Source of the DNA: Pseudooceanicola sp. HF7
GTDB taxonomy: Bacteria; Pseudomonadota; Alphaproteobacteria; Rhodobacterales; Rhodobacteraceae
Assembly (NCBI RefSeq): GCF_011806405.1
Contig: NZ_JAATOW010000007.1
Span: forward strand, 1 to 64,000
Reading direction: 5' to 3'
DNA: 64,000 bases
In this document: piece by piece, positions 28,523-39,846 of the stretch
Position numbering within the stretch: the stretch's first letter is position 1
How the letters are laid out: the number at the start of each line of letters is the position of its first letter
Notes under the pieces: model-generated
Told to the model about the DNA's origin: nothing
The model's input: the letters and a program-made list of their open reading frames with translations, nothing else
Databases searched by the model: none
Translations under genes and position numbers: made by a program

Positions 28523-28866
28523 CGGGTCTCTCCTGGCGGGACATGAGCGCAGCCGGGCGCATCGGCGCAGCAGTTTTCCAGCAGGAAATAGGCCAGGCCC
28601 TTCAGGTCATCATAGGCCACGGCGGCACAGATGATGCTGCGGCCCTGCTTTTCCTGCGCCACCAGCCCGGCCTGCGACAGGATCCTGACGTGGTGAGTCA
28701 GGGTGGAGCCGCCGATCCCGGTCCGCTCCCCCAGCTCTCCGATCCGCAGGCCCTCCGGACCGGCACGCACCAGCGTGCGCAGCACCAGCAGCCGCTGCTC
28801 TGATCCAAGCGCCGCAAAGCGGGATGCAGTGACGGCCAGGGCATCCTCCAGTCTGTGTTCCAGCAT
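28519..28866 (-). CDS. ArsR-family metal/metalloid-responsive repressor
   Basis: The protein has 115 aa. The winged helix is clear (about 36-75: RIGELGERTGIGGSTLTHHVRIL..GLV). Cys residues lie at 80, 99, 100 and 106, with a C-terminal ENCCADAPGC cluster that would form a soft-metal sensor site; this differs from the classic ArsR CVC in the DNA-recognition helix. The start at 28866 is preceded by GAGGG. Dyad sequences just upstream are likely operators. It is translationally coupled to the permease. Confidence 0.88.
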   Translation of the reverse strand: MLEHRLEDALAVTASRFAALGSEQRLLVLRTLVRAGPEGLRIGELGERTGIGGSTLTHHVRILSQAGLVAQEKQGRSIICAAVAYDDLKGLAYFLLENCCADAPGCAHVPPGETR

Positions 28867-28887
28867 CGCGGCACCCTCTGAACGTTT

Positions 28888-28949
28888 CGATGATTCTAGA
28901 AATATCGGATTGCCATATTGACGCAAGGTTTATTTCGATAGATGTCGAA
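28888..28949 (-). promoter_or_regulatory. Candidate ArsR operator/promoter region
   Basis: Upstream of the arsR-like gene lie a 20-bp dyad (28888-28907, arms CGAT and TTCTAGAA core, two mismatched base pairs per arm), an overlapping dyad AATAT-N9-ATATT (28901-28919) and TTCGA-N6-TCGAA (28934-28949). TTGCGT with TATTTC 16 bp downstream (minus strand) could be the -35/-10, which would place the first dyad over the -10. ArsR proteins bind such AT-rich dyads. Confidence 0.5.
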
Positions 28950-29165
28950 GTATCTCGAAGCGACAGGCCGGATGGACGGCCCCGGCGATGCCTTCGCTCA
29001 GACCACGCGCTGTTTCGAGATTATCCAGGCCGCGCCCCGTAAAGACGATCACGGCGATCCCCCGCTTCGTGACCCCCGACAGGCTGGATGAAATCAAAGT
29101 GGAGACCGTCCTCCCCTGACGCTTTCCGATTTGACCCGCGCGGGCGGCGATCCCAGATAAAGGGC

Positions 29166-29759
29166 ATGGACAGCTTGCCCGACCTTCTGCCCCGGCTTCG
29201 CGCCTGCACGCTCTGTGCCGATCGCTTCGCCGCCACCCGCACCCGGCACCGGCCCGCGCCCGTGGTCTGGCTGGACCCGCGCGCCCGCATCCTCATCGCC
29301 GGGCAGGCCCCCGGCTTGCAGGCACATGAAAAGCAGCGCCCCTTCGATGACCGCTCCGGCGACCGGCTGCGCGACTGGATGGGCGTCACCCGGGACGAGT
29401 TCTACGATCTGTCACGCATGGCCTTCCTGCCCTCGGCCTTCTGCTTTCCGGGCTATGATGCGAAAGGCTCTGACCTGCCGCCGCCCCCGATCTGTGCGCG
29501 CACCTGGGCCGCGCCGGTGCTCGACGGACTGCCCAACCTGCGCCTGCGCCTGCTGATCGGCGGCTACGCCCAGAAGATCCACCTTGGCAGCAAGACCACC
29601 CTGACAGAGACGGTTTCCCGCTGGCGCGAGGCCCCGCCGGGGACGATCCCCTTGCCTCATCCCTCCTGGCGCAATACGGCATGGTTGCGCCGCAATCTCT
29701 GGTTCGAGACCGACCTCCTGCCGGTGTTGCGCACCAAGGTACGAAAGGCACTGGAATGA
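29166..29759 (+). CDS. Uracil-DNA glycosylase superfamily protein
   Basis: The protein has 197 aa. Recognisable UDG features are an early CTLC pair, motif GQAPGLQAHEKQRPFDDRSG and the late HPSWRN. These place it with the single-domain family 4/5-like proteins seen in Rhodobacterales; base-excision activity on uracil is likely but not proven. Only two of the four Cys expected for a 4Fe-4S cluster are obvious. The start at 29166 has only a weak AAGG upstream. It overlaps the sseB-like gene by 4 bp. Confidence 0.85.
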   Translation: MDSLPDLLPRLRACTLCADRFAATRTRHRPAPVVWLDPRARILIAGQAPGLQAHEKQRPFDDRSGDRLRDWMGVTRDEFYDLSRMAFLPSAFCFPGYDAKGSDLPPPPICARTWAAPVLDGLPNLRLRLLIGGYAQKIHLGSKTTLTETVSRWREAPPGTIPLPHPSWRNTAWLRRNLWFETDLLPVLRTKVRKALE

Positions 29760-30544
29760 ACGAAGCAACCCCTCTCGACCTGGCCCATGCCGCCATGGAA
29801 GCCGCGCCTGAAGATGATGCCACGCGCCTGCGCTTCTACGAGCGCCTCGCGGATTCGGAGCTTTTCCTGCTGCTGGAGGACGAAGCCGAAGGGGGAAACG
29901 CCACGCCCCGCATCTTCCCGGTGCAAGAGGACAACTTCGTCCTGCTGTTTGACCGTGAAGAACGCCTGGCGGATTTCACCGGTGCGCCGGCGCCCTATGC
30001 CGCCCTCTCTGGCCGTGTCGTGGTCGAACAACTGACGGGGCAGGGCGTGGGCCTTGCGGTCAATCTTGAAACCCCTTCCGCCATTCTGATTCCGCCGGAC
30101 GCCGTGAGCTGGCTGGCCGAAACCATCGCCCATGCCCCTGCGGAGGTGGAAGAGCGGATCGCGGCCTTCCATGCTCCCCGCGGCCTGCCAGAGGCCCTGA
30201 TCGCGGCGCTCGACGCCAAGCTCGCCACGGCCCAGGGCCTGGCCGATTGCGCCTTCCTGGCCGCCACGGAAACCGAAAGCGGCACGCGCGGCCATATCCT
30301 GGCCTTCATGGATGCCCGCCCCGGTGCCGAAACCGCCCTTGCGAAAGCGGCGTCAGAGGCGCTGACATTCTCCGGGATCGAGGCCGGCGCACTCGACGTC
30401 GGCTTTTTCCGCGCCAGTGACGCGGCGGCCGGCGCCCTGGCAAAGGCCGGGCTTCGCTTCGATCTGCCGGAGGCCCCGGAAGCCCGCCCCGTGGACCGTC
30501 CCGCCCCCGGCAGCGATCCGCAGAAGCCTCCGATCCTGCGCTGA
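29756..30544 (+). CDS. SseB-family protein
   Basis: The protein has 262 aa. The N-terminal region (ATRLRFYERLADSELFLLLEDEA, later RIFPVQEDNFVLLFDREERLADF) matches the SseB domain named after E. coli enhanced serine sensitivity; a second related domain forms the C-terminal half. No catalytic residues are evident and the function is unknown. The start is inside the ATGA shared with the UDG-family gene, so the two are coupled. Confidence 0.85.
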   Translation: MNEATPLDLAHAAMEAAPEDDATRLRFYERLADSELFLLLEDEAEGGNATPRIFPVQEDNFVLLFDREERLADFTGAPAPYAALSGRVVVEQLTGQGVGLAVNLETPSAILIPPDAVSWLAETIAHAPAEVEERIAAFHAPRGLPEALIAALDAKLATAQGLADCAFLAATETESGTRGHILAFMDARPGAETALAKAASEALTFSGIEAGALDVGFFRASDAAAGALAKAGLRFDLPEAPEARPVDRPAPGSDPQKPPILR

Positions 30545-30662
30545 TCCTTCTTCTTGCCGATAAACTCCCGCCGGAGGCATGCGCCGGTGCCGCTGACGTG
30601 ACCCCTCCCGGCCTTGACGGACCTCTCCGCCCGCGCCACCTTCGCGACCAACAAGACAGGAC

Positions 30663-31959
30663 ATGACCTTGAGCAGATCCGCGCCCCCCTTCGCGCCCTT
30701 CGAATGGATGATCGCCTGGCGCTACCTGCGCGCACGCCGGGCCGAGGGCGGGGTCTCCACCATGACCTGGATCTCCCTGATCGGCATCGCCCTGGCGGTC
30801 TTCGCCCTGATTGCCACCCTGTCGGTCCGCGCCGGTTTCCGGGCGGAGTTCGTGGATACGATCCTGGGCGCCAATGCCCATGTCACCGTCTATTCCCAGC
30901 CCCACCAGGCAGAGGTCGGGGGCTACGTGCGCACCATCACGGATTACACCGAGATGGCCGAGCGGATCGCGACCGTCCCCGGCGTGACCCATGCCGCACC
31001 CCTGATCAAGGGCCAGGTCATGGCCTCGGGCAATGAACGCAATTCCGGGGTAGAGGTCTTCGGAATCACCGCCGAGGACCTGGCGGACCTGCCCCGTATC
31101 GCCAACCCCGAACAGAGCTTCGGCGATATCTCCCGCTTTGGCGAGGGCGTGGCCATCGGCTCCGGCGTGGCGCGGGAACTGGGTCTCAGCGTGGGCGACC
31201 AGCTGCGCCTGATCTCGCCGGACGGGGTCAAGACGGCCTTCGGCACTTCGCCCCGGGTCAACGCCTATGAGATCACCTATGTCTTCACGGCCGGGCGCTA
31301 TGACATCGACCGCACCCGCGTCTACCTGCCCTTCCAGGAGGCCCAGTCCTACTTCAACCGCGAAGGCACCGCCGATGAGATCGAGGTGATGGTGGAAAGC
31401 CCGGAGGCCGTCGATACCATGGTCCCCGCGATCCTGGCGGCGGCGGATGGCGACGGCCCGCCGCTGGCCCTGGCCTGGACCTGGCGGGATGCCTCCGGCA
31501 GCTTCCTGCGCGCGTTGGACATGGAGGACAACGTGATGTTCGTCATCCTCTCCGTGCTGGTGCTCATCGCCTCCATGAACATCGTCTCCGGGCTGATCAT
31601 GCTGGTGAAGAACAAGGGCCGCGACATCGGCATCCTGCGCACCATGGGCCTGTCGGAGGGCTCGGTGCTGCGCATCTTCTTCCTCTGCGGCGCCTCCACG
31701 GGGATCATCGGCACCATTGCCGGGGTGATCCTGGGCTGCCTCTTCACCATCTACATCGACCCGATCTTCGCCGTGGTGAACTGGGTCTCCGGGGGCGGCG
31801 TCTGGGATCCCTCGATCCGCGGGCTTTACGAGCTGCCGGCGAAACTGCAGGCGGGGGATGTGATCTCTGCCATCTCGCTGTCGCTCTTCCTGTCCTTTGT
31901 CGTCACCATTTTCCCGGCCCGGCGCGCGGCACGGATGAACCCGGTGGAGGCCCTGCGCT

Positions 31960-31967
<8 letters not shown>
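30663..31967 (+). CDS. lolE: Lipoprotein-releasing ABC transporter permease LolC/LolE
   Basis: The protein has 434 aa. It has one N-terminal membrane helix (about 35-58), a large periplasmic domain and three C-terminal helices (about 290-320, 335-365 and 395-420), with the family N-terminus [17 protein letters not shown]. With LolD it extracts outer-membrane lipoproteins from the inner membrane and hands them to LolA. Alphaproteobacteria commonly have one LolC/E-type permease acting as a homodimer, so the C/E name is arbitrary. It overlaps lolD by 8 bp. Confidence 0.93.
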
Positions 31968-32637
<670 letters not shown>

Positions 32638-32662
32638 GTCTTCGCAGGCTTCCGGCAAAGGA

Positions 32663-32688
32663 AAAGGCCCGCCGGGTGGCGGACCTTT
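32663..32688. terminator. Terminator hairpin between lolD and the rcnB-like gene
   Basis: An 11-bp stem with one C/A mismatch (32663-32673 with 32678-32688, loop GGGT) has AAAGG and CCTTT ends. The two genes converge, so it probably serves both. Confidence 0.7.
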
Positions 32689-32720
32689 GCAGCTGGATCA
32701 GGCTGATACCGAGCCGGTGT

Positions 32721-33149
32721 TTAGTTGTTCAGGCTGTCGAAATAGCCAAGGGTTGCCGCAATGGCCGCCGTCGCGATCGCCACCTTGAAGACGTCGCCGT
32801 CAAAGATGCGGTACTCGTAGCCCTTGCCGGGATCGGGCAGGTCATACTTGTCGTAATCGCGCAGCACGCGGTACCCATCCGGCAGCCTGTCGCCCGGGCC
32901 AAACATCTTCTGCTGGTGACCCGGCGGGACCCGGCCCACACCCCAGCCCGTGCCGTTGTTGCCCTTCCGGCCGTTGTCGGCGATGCGCAGCGGGCCGTCG
33001 AAGGCCCTTCGTTCGTGCCGGTCATCGTGACTGCGGTCGATTCTGTGGTCCTGTCCATTTTGCCTGCCATGCCCATGGCCGTTCTTGGCAAGGGCCGCGC
33101 CCGACATCATGGTAGAGGCAGCGAGTGTGGCTAGAATGATGCGCTTCAT
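32721..33149 (-). CDS. RcnB-like periplasmic protein
   Basis: The protein has 142 aa. A signal peptide (cleavage near ALA, about residue 22) is followed by a His/Asn/Asp/Arg-rich segment (about 23-50, HGHGRQ, DHR, HDDRHERR) and a C-terminal RcnB domain (DYDKYDLPDPGKGYEYRIFD) ending in a hydrophobic helix. RcnB is a periplasmic modulator of nickel and cobalt efflux in E. coli; metal involvement here is inferred from family and His content. No efflux pump is adjacent. GGAGAG precedes the start. Confidence 0.8.
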   Translation of the reverse strand: MKRIILATLAASTMMSGAALAKNGHGHGRQNGQDHRIDRSHDDRHERRAFDGPLRIADNGRKGNNGTGWGVGRVPPGHQQKMFGPGDRLPDGYRVLRDYDKYDLPDPGKGYEYRIFDGDVFKVAIATAAIAATLGYFDSLNN

Positions 33150-33288
33150 GGCTCTCTCCTTCAACTTCTTGAAGGTATAACGCATGAGGCGGGCAAAAGG
33201 ATCGCGGGGTTTCACCCACCGGCGGAATGATGCACAGCCCGCGCCGATCCTGCGTCGGAGCGCCGAGCGTCAGGGAAGTCAAGAAAAG

Positions 33289-33306
33289 CCCCGCAGACCC
33301 GCGGGG
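33289..33306 (-). terminator. Intrinsic terminator of the GT25 gene
   Basis: A 6-bp GC-only stem (33289-33294 with 33301-33306) is followed on the minus strand by CTTTTCTTG. It starts 10 nt after the stop of the glycosyltransferase gene. Confidence 0.7.
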
Positions 33307-33315
33307 AGGGCGGGC

Positions 33316-34170
33316 TCAGTCCAGCAGCGGCCCGCTCTCGGACAGCGGGATCCGCATCCGGTCCATGCCCTGACGCTTGAAGCCCTGCCGCCACTTGTAG
33401 CTTTCCCATTCCGCGCGGATCAGATCGCCCAGCCCCTTCTTGGCCTTCTTCGGCGTGGTATCCGGCATCCAGTGCTCGGTATGCTCAATCCCGGTTTCAA
33501 AGACCGGCAGGCCGGCGCGCGCCCAGGGCGAGCCCGGCTTGAGCTTCAGCTCATGCACCTTGTCCGATTGCACCGCCACGGCGGGGTAGAGCACCTGGCA
33601 GGGCGGGCGGGCGCCGTGGTCCATGTCGAACAGCTCAAGGTCCACCGGAACGCTCAGCAGGGTGTCCCGCGCCAGCAGCTCCCGTGCAAGATCGGCCCGC
33701 AACAGGTAGCCTGCGGCCCCGAAAGCGCCATGGTGGTAATCGTAGATCCGGAAGCCGCCGCGCTGGCGCGCCACGGTCCCGCGTCCCACGACCTGCCGCT
33801 TGTCGCGCCAGGCCTCGATCCGCACCATGCCCTTGGTTGCCCGGGCGGCGGCAAAGTCGATCCCCGCCCGCGCATCGCGGGAGAAAAGCACGTCATCCTC
33901 CAGCACCAGGCCCCATTCGTGACCCGATTCCGCGATCCATTTCCAGGCGCTCATCTGGCTCAGGAAGACGGCGATCTCCGTTTCTGACAGCATGCCCTCC
34001 GCGAACCGTGCGCCAATGGCCTGCGTCATGGCTGCGGTGGTCGGCGGGGTCACCGCTTCGATCCGCTGGATCGGCAGGCCAAGCATGTCGAGCTGGCGGG
34101 TCATCAGGGCCATGCGCTCCACCTGGGACGCAAGGTTGATGACCAGCGCGGGAATCTTGGATGGGGTCAT
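33316..34170 (-). CDS. Glycosyltransferase family 25 protein
   Basis: The protein has 284 aa. The GT25 features are an N-terminal PALVINLASQVERM, an early TQAIGARFAEGML..TEIAVFLSQMSAW and a DxD-like LVLEDDVLF. The family includes LPS beta-1,4-galactosyltransferases, so a role in surface glycan assembly is likely; the sugar is unknown. The ATG at 34170 is preferred over a TTG at 34185 that would overlap the parE stop. It follows parE on the same strand by 11 nt, an odd partnership probably due to read-through. Confidence 0.85.
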   Translation of the reverse strand: MTPSKIPALVINLASQVERMALMTRQLDMLGLPIQRIEAVTPPTTAAMTQAIGARFAEGMLSETEIAVFLSQMSAWKWIAESGHEWGLVLEDDVLFSRDARAGIDFAAARATKGMVRIEAWRDKRQVVGRGTVARQRGGFRIYDYHHGAFGAAGYLLRADLARELLARDTLLSVPVDLELFDMDHGARPPCQVLYPAVAVQSDKVHELKLKPGSPWARAGLPVFETGIEHTEHWMPDTTPKKAKKGLGDLIRAEWESYKWRQGFKRQGMDRMRIPLSESGPLLD

Positions 34171-34181
34171 GTCGGCTACGC

Positions 34182-36140
34182 TCAAACGTCCAGTTCTTCG
34201 ACGAACTTGGCGTTCTCCTGGATGAACTGGAACCGCAGCTCGGGTTTCTTGCCCATCAGCCGCTCGACAAGATCACCGGTCTCGCCGGGCTCGTCCTCGT
34301 CGATGGTGACGCGGATCAGCTTGCGGCTCTCGGGATCCATGGTGGTTTCCTTCAGGTCCTTCGCGTCCATCTCGCCCAGGCCCTTGAAGCGGCTGACGTC
34401 AATCTTGCCCTTGCCGCCCAGGCCCTTCTCTAGCCAGATGTCGCGCTCTGCCTCGTCTTCCACGTAAAGCCGCTTCGCCCCCTGCGTCAGACGGAACAGC
34501 GGCGGGCAGGCCAGGTAGAGGTGGCCGTGGTCGATCATCGGCCGCATTTGGGTGAAGAAGAAGGTCATCAGCAGGGAGGCAATATGCGCCCCGTCGACGT
34601 CCGCGTCCGTCATGATGATGATCTTGTCGTAGCGCAGATCATCGACGTTGAACTTGCTGCCCAGTCCGACACCAAGCGCCTGGCAGATATCAGAGATCTC
34701 CTGGTTCGCACCGATCTTGTTGGAGGCGGCCCCCAGCACGTTCAGCACCTTGCCGCGCAGCGGCAGCAACGCCTGGGTCTTGCGGTTCCGCGCCATCTTG
34801 GCAGAGCCCCCGGCCGAGTCGCCCTCCACCAGGAATAGCTCTGTGCCCTGGCGGTTGGAATTGGAGCAATCGGTCAGCTTGCCAGGCAGGCGCAGCCGCT
34901 TGGTCGCGCTCTTTCGGGCGGTTTCCTTTTCCTGGCGGCGGCGCAGGCGTTCCTCTGCCCGCAGCACCAGGAAGTCCAGGATCGCGCCGGCGGATTTCGT
35001 GTCCGCGGCAAGCCAGTTGTCGAAGTGATCGCGCACGGCGCCTTCGACCAGGCGGGCGGCTTCGGTGGTGGCCAGCCGGTCCTTGGTCTGGCCCACGAAT
35101 TCGGGTTCCCGGATGAAGCAGGACACCAGGGCAGAGCCGCCGGTCACAAGGTCGTCCTTGTTGATCTGGGCGGCCTTCTTGTTGTTCACGAGCTCGCCAT
35201 AGGCGCGGATCCCCTTCAGGATCGCCGCCCAGAAGCCGGTCTCATGGGTGCCGCCCTCAGGCGTGGGAACGGTGTTACAGTAGGACTGGATGAAACCGTC
35301 GCGCGAGGGCGTCCAGTTGATCGCCCATTCGACCCGGCCCGGCACGTTGAACCGTTCCTGGAAATCGACCCGGCCCGCGAAGGGCTGATCGGCGTAGGTG
35401 GTGCTGCCGGACAGCGTTTCCTTCAGGTAGTCGCCCAGCCCGCCAGGGAAGTGGAACACGGCTTCGGTCGGGGTCTCGCCATCGTCGATCTCGGATTTCC
35501 AGCGGATCTCCACCCCGGAGAACAGGTAGGCCTTGGAGCGGATGGACTTGAACAGACGCGCCGGCTTGAACTTGTGGCTGCCAAATATCTCTGCATCCGG
35601 ATGGAAGGTCGTGGTGGTGCCGCGCCGGTTGGGGGCCGCGCCGATCTCTTCCACCGGGCCCAGGGGGATGCCGCGTGAAAAGCGCTGTTCGACCAGTCGG
35701 CGATCCCGTGCGACCTGCACGACCATCGAATCCGACAGCGCGTTGACGACCGATGCCCCCACGCCGTGCAGACCGCCGGAGGTCTCATAGGCCTTGCCGG
35801 AGAACTTGCCGCCCGCGTGCAGCGTGCACAGGATCACCTCGAGCGCCGATTTGCCGGGGAACTTGGGGTGCGGATCAAAGGGCATCCCGCGACCGTTGTC
35901 GCGGATGGTCATGGAGTAATCCGAATGCAGCTCCACCTCGATGCGGTTGGCGTGGCCGGCCACGGCCTCGTCCATGGAGTTGTCGAGGATCTCCGCCACC
36001 ATGTGATGCAGGGCGCGCTCGTCGGTGCCCCCGATATACATCCCCGGACGTTTGCGTACCGGCTCCAGACCTTCAAGCACCTCGATCGAGGAGGCGTCAT
36101 AGGTCTCCGGGCCGGTCCCGCTCAAAAGATCGTCTGCCAT
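34182..36140 (-). CDS. parE: DNA topoisomerase IV subunit B
   Basis: The protein has 652 aa, the length of ParE rather than GyrB (about 800). The GHKL ATPase (EILDNSMDEAVAGHA, DNGRGMPFD, GLHGVGASVVNAL), transducer and TOPRIM (EGDSAGGSAK, DADVDGAH) domains appear in order. It decatenates daughter chromosomes with ParC. The start codon sits at 36140 with AGCAAATGGC context and no strong ribosome site. Confidence 0.95.
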   Translation of the reverse strand: MADDLLSGTGPETYDASSIEVLEGLEPVRKRPGMYIGGTDERALHHMVAEILDNSMDEAVAGHANRIEVELHSDYSMTIRDNGRGMPFDPHPKFPGKSALEVILCTLHAGGKFSGKAYETSGGLHGVGASVVNALSDSMVVQVARDRRLVEQRFSRGIPLGPVEEIGAAPNRRGTTTTFHPDAEIFGSHKFKPARLFKSIRSKAYLFSGVEIRWKSEIDDGETPTEAVFHFPGGLGDYLKETLSGSTTYADQPFAGRVDFQERFNVPGRVEWAINWTPSRDGFIQSYCNTVPTPEGGTHETGFWAAILKGIRAYGELVNNKKAAQINKDDLVTGGSALVSCFIREPEFVGQTKDRLATTEAARLVEGAVRDHFDNWLAADTKSAGAILDFLVLRAEERLRRRQEKETARKSATKRLRLPGKLTDCSNSNRQGTELFLVEGDSAGGSAKMARNRKTQALLPLRGKVLNVLGAASNKIGANQEISDICQALGVGLGSKFNVDDLRYDKIIIMTDADVDGAHIASLLMTFFFTQMRPMIDHGHLYLACPPLFRLTQGAKRLYVEDEAERDIWLEKGLGGKGKIDVSRFKGLGEMDAKDLKETTMDPESRKLIRVTIDEDEPGETGDLVERLMGKKPELRFQFIQENAKFVEELDV

Positions 36141-36591
36141 TTGCTGCTCATGTTTGTTGGTTGTTGCCGGACATTATGTCAGTGCGCGGCCTCGGGGGAA
36201 AGCGCTTTGGCGTGCCTGGGCGTCACTGTGAACGGCTGACAGGCTGCAAAGCGCGTGCCGGGGCATAGCACGACAGCGGCCTTGCCGGAAAGGGGGCTCA
36301 AAGCGCCGCGCGACTGCGGGGCCGGGGCACCCGGTAGCAACCCGGCAGGGGCCTTGAGCTGGCTGCCGCCGTGCGCATACGGGACCCGCTGGTTGAAAAA
36401 GCCGCGCGCATGACGCCTCTGCGCCGGTACCCCTGCCAGCCCGGCGGCCAGACCCCAGCAAGAGCGCATAGGCAGGGGCAGGCTCCGCGCCTGTAGAAAA
36501 TACGGGTTTGTCAATCTTCGGTTGACCAGCGGGCCCGCGCCCTCTTGCCAGAGTCGCGTGGGGGGCGTAATGGCCTGCGATGATCCCGGCA
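36141..36591. other. Divergent intergenic region, parE to MATE gene
   Basis: About 450 bp between the divergent parE and MATE genes. I see no credible gene. A small hairpin GTCAA-N7-TTGAC (36510-36526) lies about 65 bp before the MATE start and could be an operator. The rest is GC-rich, without repeats or a motif I recognise. Confidence 0.4.
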
Positions 36592-37986
36592 ATGTCATAT
36601 CGCAAGCACTTCGGTGCCGTCATGGTGCTTGGTCTGCCCCTTGCAGGCAGCCAGATCGCGCAGGTCTCCTTGAGCCTGGTCGATGCCGCCATGCTGGGCT
36701 GGTATGACACCACCGCCCTTGCGGGCGAGATCATCGGCTCCTCGCTTTTCTTCGTGCTCTTCATCGCGGGCACCGGCTTTGCCGCCGGCCTGGCCCCGCT
36801 TGTCGCGGCAGCGGAAGGCCGGGGGGATACCACGGCGGCGCGGCGCGTCACGCGGATGGCCCTCTGGCTGTCGATGCTGGCGGGGCTCATGGCGCTGCCG
36901 TTCCTGTTGCAGGCCGAACGGATCTTCCTGTTCCTGGGGCAGAAGCCGGAAATCGCGGCCGCCGCCGGCGATTACCTGGGCATCCTGGCCTGGGGCATCT
37001 TCCCGGCCCAAGGCGCCGCCGCCCTCAAGAGCTACCTTGCCGCGCTTGAGCGCAGCCGGACGGTGCTTGTCGCCACGCTGGTCTCTGTCGCGGTCAATGC
37101 GCTTGGCAACTACGTGCTGATCTTCGGCAGCTGGGGCGCGCCGGAGCTGGGCATCCAGGGGGCCGCGATCTCCTCCCTCATCATGCATGCGGCCACGCTG
37201 GCCTTCCTTGTCGCCTATATCCAGCGCGTCCTGCCCGGGCAGGAGCTGTTCGTGCGCCTTTGGCGCCCCGATTGGGAGGCCTTCTGGGCCGTCTTCCGCC
37301 TTGGCTGGCCGATCTCCCTGACGCTGATCTGCGAGGTCGGGCTGTTCGCCTTTTCCTCCATCATGATGGGCTGGGTCGGTGAGGTGGCTCTGGTGGCCCA
37401 TGGGATCGCCATGCAGATCACCTCTGTCACCTTCATGATCCACCTCGGACTCAGCCAGGCTGCGACCGTGCGGGCGGGCCGGGCCCATGGCCGCGGCACG
37501 ATGACGGACATCAACCGCGGCGCGGCTGCGGCCCTGGTGCTGTCGGGGGTGGTCAGCGTGCTGACCATCGGGCTGTTCCTCGGCATGCCCAGGACGCTGA
37601 TGGCACTGTTCCTGGATCCCGCCTCTCCGGACCTGCCGGAGATCGTGAGCTTCGGGACGATCCTGCTGGCGGCGGCGGCGGTCTACCAGTTCGCGGACGC
37701 CTACCAGGTGCTGGCGCTTGGCATCCTGCGCGGCCTGCAGGACACCCGCCGGCCCATGCTGGTGGCAGCGGTCAGCTACTGGATCGTGGGTGTGCCCAGT
37801 GCCTACCTGCTGGCCTTCCCGCTGGGGCTGGGTGGCATCGGCATCTGGATCGGCCTGGCGATCGGCCTTGCCATGGCGGCGGTCTGGCTGATGATGCGGC
37901 TCTGGCGTGGGGTGCTGCCCCGCGTCCAGCGCGAGATTTCAGAGCAATACGGTATCAACGCCGGGACCGCCCCAACCGCAGTCTGA
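36592..37986 (+). CDS. MATE family efflux transporter
   Basis: The protein has 464 aa with twelve predicted membrane segments in two related halves; the N-terminus HFGAVMVLGLPLAGSQIAQVSLSLVDAAMLGWY is typical of the NorM/DinF-like MATE group. It would export cationic drugs or toxins using Na+ or H+. I use Met5 of the longest frame (36592), which matches the usual family start; 36580 is the alternative, and neither has a clear ribosome site. The substrate is unknown. Confidence 0.88.
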   Translation: MSYRKHFGAVMVLGLPLAGSQIAQVSLSLVDAAMLGWYDTTALAGEIIGSSLFFVLFIAGTGFAAGLAPLVAAAEGRGDTTAARRVTRMALWLSMLAGLMALPFLLQAERIFLFLGQKPEIAAAAGDYLGILAWGIFPAQGAAALKSYLAALERSRTVLVATLVSVAVNALGNYVLIFGSWGAPELGIQGAAISSLIMHAATLAFLVAYIQRVLPGQELFVRLWRPDWEAFWAVFRLGWPISLTLICEVGLFAFSSIMMGWVGEVALVAHGIAMQITSVTFMIHLGLSQAATVRAGRAHGRGTMTDINRGAAAALVLSGVVSVLTIGLFLGMPRTLMALFLDPASPDLPEIVSFGTILLAAAAVYQFADAYQVLALGILRGLQDTRRPMLVAAVSYWIVGVPSAYLLAFPLGLGGIGIWIGLAIGLAMAAVWLMMRLWRGVLPRVQREISEQYGINAGTAPTAV

Positions 37987-38060
37987 CGGCCCGTTTCCGG
38001 ATCGGCGCTGCCCTGACCCCGGTATGCGGATCCTGCGCAGGATCCCGGGGCCACTGGCCC

Positions 38061-38471
38061 TCAGGACTTTTCCTTGCGCGTCAGGATATCGGCCTGCTTG
38101 CGCACCAGCGCGCTGCGCAGGTCATGCATGGCCATCAGCAGGGGATCGGTCATGGTTGCAAGCTCGTCTTCGCTGGCGCGGGACTGAACCCATTGCGCGG
38201 TCCGGTTCAGCGCCTCGACGGTGCGGTGCACCTCGTCCATCTGGCGGTCCGCGACCACGGCCTTGCGGCTTTCCATCCAGGCGCGGATCTCTGAGATTTC
38301 CTGGTCTGTCAGGGGCTCGTTGCCCTGTGGCTTGATTTCCCCGTTGCGGATATTGGCCACCGCCACCTGGTTCAGCCCCAGGCTTCGCAAGCGTTCGTCC
38401 TTGACCACGCGAAAGACGAAGGCGCCGTTTTCACGGATGCGGAAATAGAGGTTGGGCAGAACGGTGGGCAT
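38061..38471 (-). CDS. Conserved hypothetical protein
   Basis: The protein has 136 aa, soluble and highly charged with no signal or membrane segment. I do not recognise a named domain. It begins with TVLPNLYFRIRENGAFVFRV, has a central acidic/basic helical stretch (EPLTDQEISEIRAWMESR) and ends in a Lys-rich tail, which suggests a small helical regulator or structural protein. The start at 38471 is well supported by GGAGAG 6 nt upstream. It lies 52 bp downstream of aatA's end coordinate on the same strand and may share its transcript. Confidence 0.7.
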   Translation of the reverse strand: MPTVLPNLYFRIRENGAFVFRVVKDERLRSLGLNQVAVANIRNGEIKPQGNEPLTDQEISEIRAWMESRKAVVADRQMDEVHRTVEALNRTAQWVQSRASEDELATMTDPLLMAMHDLRSALVRKQADILTRKEKS

Positions 38472-38523
38472 ATGCGCTCTCCGGTTGGATGCCGCCCGGA
38501 TAGACCGGGCGAGAGGGCTGGAT

Positions 38524-39786
<1,263 letters not shown>

Positions 39787-39846
39787 TCAAGGCAGATCGA
39801 AACGGACATGCATGGGCCGGCAGCACGGTCCCCAGGAAGGATCCCG

